A program made the position numbers and the translations under genes. The notes beneath the pieces are model-generated. The model saw nothing but the letters and a program-made list of their open reading frames with translations, made no database searches and had not been told where the DNA came from. 64,000 nt of DNA from Branchiostoma floridae (Eukaryota > Chordata > Leptocardii > Amphioxiformes > Branchiostomatidae): NCBI RefSeq assembly GCF_000003815.2, contig NC_049982.1, positions 31,260,882 through 31,324,881 of the forward strand. Reading direction: 5' to 3'. Below, piece by piece: positions 35,401-47,300 of this stretch; position 1 is the first letter of the stretch; the number at the start of each line of letters is the position of its first letter.

Positions 35401-38277
35401 GTTACTGAAAATTCATCCTGAGTGGAATACTCCCATTTGTCTTCAGGCAATGGCGCAAGTAAAATCGTTCGTTCTTGCTATATACCATATCGTTAGAAAT
35501 TATGTATGAAAATCTTACGTATGGTTTGCTCAATTGCCGAGGTTGAGGAAAAACAGATCTGGCAATCCATGGTGTCTGCGGGGAAGAAGAAGGGGTCAGC
35601 ATCACAGACGGTGGTGGTCAGGGTTTCCACTGTCCACTCCACTCGTCCGCTGCTGCTCACACGGACCGGGACGTCCTTTGGTAGGCCTTGGTGGAGCGGA
35701 TTGGCGCTGGAAAATATCTTGTCGTTAGGCCCATCCTCCTACGCAGGGACATCAACAACAGCGAAACCGCCTGTCTGGATGTACCCTGCTTTCTAAACCG
35801 CCACCCTTAGTTCCTGACCGCCCTGCTTATGAATATCTACGAGGTTACCCTTATATATGCGAAAACCTTTTTTGAAAACTGAAAGGCCTATTCTCTGATT
35901 GGCTGAAAGCTGGTTTGGGGGTAACTAAAAGTGACGGTTGAGAAAGCAGGGTACAGCCAGACAGACGGTTTCACTGTTGGATGTCCCTGCGTATGAGGAT
36001 GTGTAGGGCATAAGTTAATTTGATTATATGGATGACATCGGCGCGCTCATCAACTTTCCAAAGATGAAGAAATAGTTTAATGGTTTTAAAGCGACTTTGA
36101 TATCATGATGCACATTTTATACATCTATATCTGATTTCTACTTACTTCCTCTGTAGAGTAAATGCCGGTGTCCAAAAATTGTTCCCAGGAACACTGAGCG
36201 TTTCGGTACCATTGTAATACCTCGGGCTCCACTTTAGCCGCCTGTCGTACCAAGACTAGGAAAGATAAAGGACAATAGGTTTGTACCAAGAAGATATGAC
36301 GAATTGGGCATAAGAGTTTTCTTTTTCACATCCAGTTTTTCTAACCTGCTGACGTTTCGATGTCTGTCAGACATCTTCCTCGAAGCTGCTAACTGGAGTT
36401 CTGCTTCTCGCCAATATATGTAGCCGATGTAGGTGGCGCTTTTGCGTCAGGAACACTATCCCAAACGTGGCTGAGCTTGTAACCCTCCCCCTTTGTCCCA
36501 CAAAAGCACCACATACGTCATATAGCGAGGAGAAGCAGAACTCCAGTTAGAAGCTCTAAGGAAGATGTCTGACAGACATCGAAACGTCAGCAGGTGAGAA
36601 AAACTGGTTGTGTAAATAAGACCTTATGTCCTTTGATCCACCAACCTGGTGAAATTATTTTCGGATATGACGAATTGTTCACTATTTGCCATCCAAATGA
36701 ACGTGACTGGACTACTTTCCATACACAAAGTCGTTAGCCTGTTAACAGTGATTCTGGCTAATCAGACCCCGTAGTAGATGCCAAAATTTCATATTCAAGA
36801 CAATGGAGACATATGCATGTTGGTATGTGCGTACATGTGCGTACCAATTATTGTCCAAGACAAAGAACCGCCTGTTTTCACAAAAATGGAGTCCAGTTTT
36901 CATGTGGCAGAAAATCGTGAGCTCCCATTGGACTGAAGGATTCAGTTCAGTTTATTGAAAGAGTTTAAGAGGGTTTATTTGAAAGAGTTAAATGATACTG
37001 AGCTCATATTGCTACATCTCAGATTTTTCTAACAGTCTCCTTACTTAAGCTTAAATGTCACAACCCGCCGTAGGTGCAAATATGTGCTATCTACGTGCCA
37101 AAACGTGGGCAATCTTTTGGGGTCCGTAAGTGGTAAGTACCGCCTCCGTACGAACTCGTAGGGAATCCAACGAATTTTGGAGCACGCAGACACGCCGTAA
37201 AACTTACAGGCAAAACTTTGTGTGCCATCGGGCTGCGGATTCGCCCCCCGTACGTGCCAGTGCGGGCGACGCGCCTGCCCTTCACAGCCTGAACGTTTTC
37301 AGAAATACGTGGCGGACGTGGCCTGCCAAAAAACATACGGACAAATTGCACGTACGGCGGGTTGTGCCCTCAACTTTTGAGGTGAACGGCTACAAATGCC
37401 AAGTGCAGGGAGCCAAATCAGGCCCTGGCAGTGAGAGACAGGGTAAAGTTACAATGGCTGTGCAAACTTACAAAATGGATGACCACAGAAGCGAGAAGCT
37501 GCTCCTTCTTTTCGTCCTGAATAAAAGAGATCATAATATTACTTTTTTCATGGTGCGTTTGTGGCCACCGGACTATTCAATTAACTTTCTTAATTTAGAA
37601 AAAAGAGAGAAGAAAACATAAACTTAAATTTGTCAAAAGTACCTACCAAGTCAACGATCTGTTGCACAGCTCCCGTGAAGTTGATGATGACATTTTCAGG
37701 TGCCAAACTTGCACTGTAGAGATCTGCGGCTAGTAGAAACTTTTGCAGTCGTCGTTGATGGTTTACTAAACAAGATGTTAGAAGCTTAGCTTATGAGAAA
37801 AGGACTTTCAACTCTTTGTAGGTAACTACTTAACTACTGATTAAGTAGGTATGAAATTGTTTAAATCTTGTATGCATCCGGCAGTAGTTCAAATGCAAAT
37901 AATTTATATTAAGATCGCCAGACGAAACGGTTTCGTCCGTGTATGGGCGAAATCTTACTGTAAAATCTTGAAACTATATATGCAAATATATAGTTTACAT
38001 GTATATCTACAAAACATAATCTCAGAGCAAAGGTTTGGCCCTGGCTGTTTTTGACATGTTTCTAGACACTTTTATCTGGCTTTCAGTTTTGTGATGTTTT
38101 CTTTATGTATTCCAGTCTGGCAAACGGCCGGAACTGAACCTGAGCTAGGAGAGTACAAAAACAGGCGTATGCAAAAACAAATAACATATAGTTATTATTA
38201 CCTTAGGTATTATTACCAGAATAGGTATTATTATCAGAATGGCAAGGTTATGTTTTAGGCTTGTACGTCTGCCTGTG

Positions 38278-38334
<57 letters not shown>

Positions 38335-41300
38335 ACAGCATAACTCGAGAAGCCTTAAATGGATCCTTATGATATTTGGTAGGTGAATAGAGGTCGGAAA
38401 AACGAAGGTCAAGTTCGGTATTGGGCCCCCTAGCGGCTTGCTAAGATACGGCTGCGGAACTTCCATTTTTGGTATCTCGTGTTCTGGGCATGTTGTGTTC
38501 GCGATTTCTGGGTGGTAGATAGCCCTTGGGGCAATGTGTTGTGTTGGCCCCCCTAGCGGCTTTTTATGGAACTGCAGGCGCCGGTTTCCCTTCAAACTTT
38601 GGACGAGAATAACTCGAGAACGTGTTGGCGGATCACAACGCGGCGTGCACAAAGATCTGTTATTTTTTTCGTGATGATAATGTTTTTTTCGTATGCTAGG
38701 CCGGTATACGGTGATGCCGTGGTTACACTAGACCAACAGAACCGACATATCTTAAATTTAGTACCTGATAAAGATGTCTGGACACTGAAAGGACTGTGAA
38801 ACGTAATGTTGGTACTGCTATTTTGCTCTTGAATATCAATGAGACAGTCCTTTAGACATCAAAAAGGCATTTCTCTGATGGGCTGAAAGTTAATTAGAAG
38901 CCACGTTCCTAATACCTGTTTTCTGTGGCTGAAATGGCAGGGGTGATATCGTAAGGCATTGCCGCTATAGTCAACCCTGTGTGGGAGGGTGTCCCTGCGT
39001 ATTTACAGGTTTGCGATAGCAAAACCTGTATTGTTTTTGTTGCCATATTTTTTGTTGCTATATATGGGCGCCGCCATTTTGTTTTGCGGTGTATGACGGG
39101 AAGAGTGACATCACTTGGGATTTGACGAATCATAAAGAGATATGATGGCATAACGGTGTTGCATGAAGATATGTGATGGGACAGCGTGGAAATGTGATTT
39201 TGTGGTCTTATTCGGCAATGACTTACCTAAGCAAACGGGCGTGTCATACTCCCAGACTCCTCCATTGTCCCCTGCCAGGCAAGTCGCTTCTCTCGGGGAA
39301 CCGTACTCGGGCGTGTAGCCGTCGTTACACGTGTAGGTCACCTTTTCTTCTAAGAAGTAGAACATCTTACTGGGAGTTCTCTTGCCGTAGTTTGGAGGAC
39401 CTCTGTCCCAACAGCCAACAAAATCTAAGGGAAGATAGGGAAGTAAGGCGTTACTAAGTAGTCATCCTTCCATCTTTGCAGATGGTTGTAGCTTTCTGTC
39501 TCTCTCTCTGGCGTTACTAAATATAATGGCAACATCGTCATTTTAACAAAGAAATAACTAATTCAAATCAACAATATGAAAACAAATTATTAAATCAAGT
39601 CAATACAAAATATGATATAAAGTAGAGTTCGGCGACCCCATACCAACATGGAATATCTAGAACTTTTGTAGAGGTTATGCAAATGACATACACATTAACA
39701 TGATTTATGCATGGTGGTTTTTCATCATTGATTAGCTTACGCATGTAACAAGTAAGCTAGCTCCTTATTTGCTCCTCATATGCATGTTTGGTATTTGTGT
39801 TACACCAGTCATGAATTTCATGTGTAAGATTCATTGAAGTCTAGTTATGGAAAACAATGGAATTATACAAGCCATTCATTAATTATGCAAATTAGTCTAT
39901 TTGCATAACATGGAGTGCCCTGTAGTTGCAACATTCAATGTTAGTGGACTAAAACTTTCTCCACCTTGACCAGACGTCGAAAGCTACCTGTCAAATGTGA
40001 AGACAGTATCATGTCCGGAACAAGAGATACATTGACAAAAATGCTATCATAGAATATTCTCATCAATTATGCAAAATGACCTCTTAATTTGCATATTTTA
40101 TATTTTGCTTCGTACATCTTTGTTAAAGCTACCCAGAATCATCTGCGGAATTATTTACAAACTTATTTTACATAAATGCCTTTGCAACTCTAAGTCACGT
40201 CTTCCAGACCGCAAGAGCTCTCTAACACCTCAAAATCGCGACCAAAGCTTGTATAGAACGCGAGATATCAAACGGTCAAACGCGAGATATCAAACCCAGA
40301 TTTCCGCTGCAGTACCAAGGGAAGCCGCTAAGTGGCCAAAAATCTAATCAATTCTAGTTTTCGTCACGCCCCATCTACACACAAAGTATGAAACCAGTCC
40401 ATCCAGCGGTTCTTGTGTTATCTTGTTTGCAGACACACTCCCGCAGAAAAACGTTGGTGAAAATATAACGTTAACCTCTCATGGAGGTTATAAAAGATAC
40501 AGTAGTGTGAAACTAGCAAGACTTAAGCTTGTAGCAAGTCAGAAGTTGACAACGTCCACGAACAGCAAGGCTGCTCTAAACTGTAAGTTTAGCGAAATCT
40601 GTTTCGTTTGGTTCTGCCAAAACGCAACGCCAAAACAGCAAAATAGTTGATCTGGAAGCTAATGATCTGGAAAAATAAGATTGATTTTCAACCACATAAT
40701 GATTGCCTTTGATGATTACAAAAAATAGATATCCGTTGTTTTTGAAATAATGGTTTTATGGGTATCAAGTCGGCGTAAAGTCCAATTCGCAATTTTCAAT
40801 TTCTTAATTCGAATCCACCGTCCCCCGACTTCGTATACCTGAATACCCATCTTGTTCTAAAAACAATAACGGATATAGGTTACCCCACGGATAAAGGTGA
40901 ACTAGCGTTACATTGGTGATGAATGAAACCACTTACTGCACGGAATGACGTCACATTCCTCCTGGCTACCGTCTCCAGTCAGACAGAATGGCCGCTGGAG
41001 TCCGGTCGGGTTGCGGCAGTAGTTGCTGTCCAGGTTAGCCCAGGGGTACTTCTCCGTGTAGTAAACAGCGTGTAGAGCTGTCCACTTCAGACATTTTGCC
41101 CCAGAAGTCGCTGTACTCCATGTTCCACGGTAATTAATACCAGTGCTGTGGTAACAAACTGAAGAAAAAGGGGCAAATTCGGTGAATCAATCTGCCATGC
41201 CAAGTCTTTCAACACTTACAGAATAGTGTATTAATGAAATAGCCTTCATTGCACATTCATGCCCTATCGGGCTTAAGTACAGACGTATGGATACAAAAGG

Positions 41301-44300
41301 TAGTGATACAGTAAACATTGTAACAAACTGAGGAAAAGTTCAAAAGGGGAAAAGTCGATGGATTATTAGTCTGCCATGCCAAGTCTTTGAAAACTTACAG
41401 AAGGGCGTATTGTTGAATTGTATTGCTGAATACATATTCTGAATGTAGCTAGCCGAGATAAGGTTTCGTTGCGGAGTTGAGATGCTGGTAGAATTTAGAT
41501 GTCGCCGGCTCACGATATAAAGGCACAGTGTTTACAGTTACAAATAATTTTCATGTCAGTAGGAGGATATGATTCCGGTCATTAAAAGTATGGAGAAGAT
41601 ATTACACGGATGATAACCTCCTTGATGTTTTACAATACACGTAATGCAATAATTAAAACAGTTACTCAAGCAACTGCAAAATTATGATTTTAGAAACGGC
41701 TAGATGTTTCAGATAACATCCACATATTTCGTCAATGACACTTATCAGTAACTGTTGGGCGTATCTAATAACCTGGATGTCAAACCTTCGTCGACGTATC
41801 TTTGATGGATACCAAACAAGTTATGATGTCTACCTTGTCCGCCTTTCACCACTGTGTCAGTGTTCCAACAGCCGTGCTGTGATGAGGGGAACACATCACA
41901 AGAAGGCAGCAGTTCCCTCATCAGGTCATCACTCACACTGAACACTTCCTCACACAAAGAACGGCACGGCAGAAGCTGTCTGCAACTAAGAATAAGTGTG
42001 ACAATAAAACTATTGTCATAGCGACGGATTTGTTGTTTATTAAGTACTAATGATTGTTGCATCTACGCATGCGGGGAAAAATTCCACAGATGCCTACGAA
42101 ATTTTGGAAATTCTTGTCAAACGAACGCACACTATACTATTAGGCTAGCCCCTGAGGCGTCGCGAAAAACAAGTATATTTAGCACCGGCCGATATACATC
42201 ACATAGTTCTGAACAAACATTCACAGAAACAGAGCTTCTTGTAAGCTTTGCGAACCTAAACATTGAAGATAAGGTATACCTCACAGCTATGAGCATGAAT
42301 GCATCAACGGCGCATTCGGTGGTTGGCATTCCGTGATGAAAAGTAACTCGTTACCGTTGAAGAGATTCATTAGTCACGTATGAGCACAGTAAATAGGAAT
42401 TTTTCTTCTAAAAGTGATGTACTTTTAAAGGTAAACACACGTACCAAATTTTCAATGGCTATCTCTCCATCTTGATCACGGAGTGACTCAGTTCTCGCGA
42501 GAGTTAGTTGCGAGAACTAGGTCGAGACTTACATGGATCATCTGCATGCCCCTCCCTCGCAAAAACAAGGTCACTCCGTGATCAAGATGGATAGATAGCC
42601 ATACGTTAGGTACGTGTGTTTACCTTTAAGATTACGTCACTGTTAGAAGAAAAATTCCTTTTAACTGAACTCGTTGAAAATTTAAACGTTGCTAATGCTA
42701 TGGTCACAATTAGACCTGTGCCAGTCGGGGGTGTAGCCTCGGCCGGGCTCTGAAGCCACAAATTTGTCTCGCTGGATTGTCGGATACCGAGGCGAACGTC
42801 TCGGTGTTTTCACGATTAGGTCACGGCGTCTACTTGTCGCCGGGTACGGATCCCGGGCTGATTTTAACTTTTAAAAAATCCGGGGCCCTGCCGAGCCCAA
42901 ATATAGCCCGGTGGCCACAGGTTTCCAGCTGGACCTCTTTTTTACCTCCATGAAATGTCGTGAATAGATTTTGGGGCCCCCTAGCGGCTTTCCTTGGCAC
43001 TGCAGTGCAACTTCCGGTGTTGCCATCTCGTGTTCTGAACAGGCAATGGTCACGATGTTTCAGTGTTAGATAGCTATTGATCTCAGGAATTTGTGACATA
43101 CGTTTCGGTCCCCTAGCGGCTAGTTTTTGGATGGCAGGGGCATTTTCGTCCAAAAATTCTGAAGAGGATAACTCAAAAAGGGAACAACGGATTTTCATGA
43201 TTTTTTTGGTATGTAGGTACCTTAGACAATGTTGTACAAAATGAAATACCAGTTATGCAAAATAGGAGTACATTTGCATAATCAATGAGAATATTCTATC
43301 ATAGCCGTTTTTTCTATGCATCTCTTGTTTCCAATTGTGACCGTAGCATAGCTAAGGAGTAATTTGTGCAGTTTCGTATGGACTCGAACACATGTTGGCT
43401 ACTAACCCGCACGAGGTCGTGGTTTTTGGATAACAGTTGGACATGTCCTCTTCCGGGAAAACGCATCGCGGGAAAATGACGGTAGACACGAATTCCCGTA
43501 GCTCTGGATGGTGTTTCCCCGGGACGCTGTAGGACGTGTTTAGCAGCGCCATGACAGAGGAATTCTGGATCTCGTTGAAAGTCCTCTGGCCCAGCGGATT
43601 GGGTAACATCGTGAGTCTGCTTTCGAGTTGGAAATCAGCAGGAATTCTCAAGCACACTGAAAATTGAATTTAAACACGAATCAATGTTAAGACCCGTAAA
43701 TAACTTATTCATATAGTAAGGTTCTTTAGGCACAACCAAGAAGTAACTTACTTATTACTCTATCAGACACCATCATCAGGGTAGAATGACTGGGAACTAC
43801 TTCTTGCTGCTGCAGCGCCACCTACATCGGCTATAAGTAGCCACAAGAAGTAGTTCCCAGTCATTCTACACTGATGATGGTGTTTGATAGACACCGAAAC
43901 GCTGGAAGTAAGTACACATTGGCTGTGCCTAAAGAACCTTACTATATCAATGTAAAGACTTTGAAATGAACCTGTTGATGGATTGCCGCACAATCGAGAT
44001 TTTCTATATATATCATATTGGATATGCTTTGCATAACAATAATAAATTTATTTGCAAACTCATGCCCGTGGGCTAATTGCAAGGATACAAAACGGTAACA
44101 AGTGCCTATTCTATTCTATTCTATTCTATTCTATTCTATTCTATTCTATTCTATTCTATTCTATTCTATTCTATACGTAATTATAAAAAGTCCCAACCCT
44201 TCACACTTCAATGCTTCACAAGTGATCCGTTTCTTGTATCAGTATTTGCTTGCATAACCGTGAAAACAAGAGTGATATTTTCTCTTACCTGGTGCCATTC

Positions 44301-47300
44301 CGTAGAGGTACAGTTCTCGGAGCCATGGCTGCCAGCCCGAGTGGGTCCAAGTGACCACGAACTTCCAGTACCGCGCTGTTCCCTGGAACCCGCCGAACAC
44401 CTGGTGCTCACTGGTCAGTTCTTGGACATTGATGACCGAAACGACGTCCAGCCAGTTGTACGAACTCCCAAGTGACTTTTGCAACGTGAAGGCTTGAATG
44501 TCATGGGTGCTGTCTCCGTAGTTGTCGATTGCGATGCCGGACAGAGTGTGCGGCACTGTGAGGTCAAATACGATGTACCAGTTGTTGTACCATTGGCCGC
44601 CACTAGGGTCCCAGTAGGTCCTAGTGTCCCCATCCAAGGCTTTTGCGGCATCATATCTGACTCCGTTGCTGACAAGTGGTGTGCCGTGGGAGTCCACAGC
44701 CCATGACGGGTCCCGTGACAGCCATACAGCTGGGGAAGAGGAGGATCCGGAGAATCCCTAACTAAGTTATATCGAAATAACGATGTTGATGGTACACACT
44801 ACAGTCTTGTATGTCTGTTAAGCCTAGTTTACACATAGCCGAATTTAGCCCCCGGCTCTCTCCCGACTATGGTTAGAAGTGATTCGGGAGCTAGGTTGGC
44901 TGTAGACGACTGGCGTTCGGCTGAGTCGGACGGTGATAGCCTGCGCCATCCGAATGTTTTGAAATTTTCGAAACATTCGGCTTTGCACGGCAGGTCTGGA
45001 ATGGGTTGGTTGGTGGATGGCTTGTGTTCGGTGCGGTCGGCTAGTTTTCGGTTGGTGTTCGGGTCAGTAGTCATTTTTAAACAATCTTAACCATGCCATA
45101 AACACTGCTGACTTACTCCCAGTTTGTTTCCAACCTACAACGATTCACCCCAAAACCGTAGACAAATCTCTGCTAACTCATTTCAAAGCAAAATGGCTAT
45201 TACCAGGAGGTACCCAAGCTACACTCACCCCATATAAAGCTAAGGGCACATACGTGCTGTCTACGTGCCAAAATGTGGGCAATATTTTGGTATCCGTAAG
45301 TGGTAAGTACCGCCTCCGTACGAATACGTAGGGAATCCGACGGATTTTGGAGCACGGTGCACGTCGTAGAACTTTACGCGTGCAGGCAAAACTTCGAGCT
45401 GCGATTCGCCCCCGTACGTGCCAGTATGGGCGACGAGCCTGCCCTGTACAGCCTTAACGTTTTCAGAAGTACGTGGTGGACGTGGCCTCCCAAAAAACGT
45501 ACAGACATATTGCACGTTGTGCCCTTAGCTTTATCAGAATCAGATAATCAGAAAGAGGGTGATCGAAACACATACCTTCATGTAACTGACAGATGAATCC
45601 CGCAAGGAGGTCACAGCCTCTTGTATCCCACGTGGTCCCGTTTTCACAAAATGCCACACATCCGGCACCGTTATCTGTGTCGTTCAGTTGCCAGTTGGAA
45701 AAATCGGATGACGTCAGGAATTGGCAATCTTCAAATACCCACTGACCGTCACCGTTGGGGTCAGTCAGCCCAAGCCAGCGGTCACCTGTTGCCGGCTGTA
45801 GACAGGCGAGAAAGGCGTTGGTCTCAGTGTCCTTAGGCATGGCTAACATCCCTCCGTCGGCCGCACACGCCTCGCTAGCCTCGTCCCGCGTCTTTTGTGC
45901 CGTAAAGCTCTTGTAGCAAACTCCGTTGAAACGGACGTAGTCTGTCGTTGGACAGCGCGTACGCAACGTTTGCCTTTGATCTAAATTCATGTCACATGAG
46001 AAAAAATACGTGACGTAGGACTTATTACGGAGAACAGTTTATATAATCTTTATTGCAAACTCATGCCGAAGGCTAATTGCAAAAATATGAATGTACAATG
46101 ATGATAATGATACTGAATGGTATAAAATAACAAAGTGGACATTAAGTGAGATAGGGGTCATCAACTATTGATACTTCTAATCAAAAAAGAATGCTTTGGG
46201 GTTTTATTTCTTTTCCGTATGCTGTGGAGGATGATTTTGGGAGACATATGCATTGGGTGGTGTTAACAGAAAGACAGATTGTTTGTAGTTCGGTACGATG
46301 TGCAAAGCTGGGAAAAATTTTGTTGGTAGGTTTAGATAGTTTGTCTCTTGCGGTACTGTAGTGTGGGCAATGACAAATAAAGTGCATTCTATTACGAACA
46401 CACTAAAATGTGGCATATGTAACACCCTGCTATCAATATCTTAGTTAACAATCATTGACTACAAATGAGTAGGACATGGCTTGTCTACGTCGCACTTTTG
46501 AATCAGGCCACATGTGAAACAAAGTGCCGGCCGTGGTCTGTTAACAGATGGTACACGTCACATCCGACATGCCAAAACACATCACACAGGGTTTATGTTG
46601 CTTGACATGACGCCATTGCGTGTTCACCACCATCACCGTTGCTACGTGTAAAGTTTATTGGAAATTCTTGCCCATGGGCTTATTGCAGGCAAGATGAAAT
46701 AAAGATTCAAACAATGTAAAACAATATCACAGTGTCTACTCTTGTCTAAAACTAGTAAAAGCTAACTCTAGATGGGTTTGGGGGTTCGAGTCCTCTCTCG
46801 AACACAGTGAAAGACGAAGTATTCCAACTTTTCTAGTATGTGTAAGTTTTGTGATTTTAGAAGGAGAATTGTTTTCTTTGTGTCAGTGAATGTGAAGAAG
46901 TTTGGGTGGAATTCGGTGACATCTCTTTTTGCGTTTCGAAACGCCATGTGTTGGGTTTTACCTTCAGTGCTTCAATGATGCTTCGATGCATCGATGCATG
47001 CCAAGACCTTCCATGTTTGTTGTTCAACCATTGCCTTATATGGCAAGACCTGCAACATTTCATGTTCAGGCTTTGCCTTATATGGCAAGGGAGCAAGAAA
47101 AGCCAGGCAGCCTTGATTTGCACGATACACATGCGACCGCATGCAACTGCTACAACTGTTCGGAAATACCATTGCACTGTGGTTTCGGACTTCAATGTCT
47201 ATTCCACAAGATTGCACAAGAAAAAAATGATTTTATCAAGAAAGCGACTGAAAATCGACATAAATAATACTATGTAGTGAGGTTAAAGCATAATGTACAC

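Noticed and set aside
35519-35796. Longer Cys-loop exon starting at 35738 (after gcgtag)
   Set aside because: It gives a phase that cannot join the 110-base exon, and its first 32 bases overlap a dispersed repeat. The acceptor tattttccag with start 35706 fits the phase.
44829-45090. Frames at 44829-45090 on both strands
   Set aside because: The sequence has mirrored ttcggctg/cagccgaa phrases of a repeat. No homology is recognised and no phase 1 acceptor leads into it.
46857-47277. Overlapping open frames of about 110-123 residues on both strands
   Set aside because: No family resemblance, cysteine-rich by chance, short internal repeats (ttgccttatatggcaag), and no matching splice phase to neighbouring exons.
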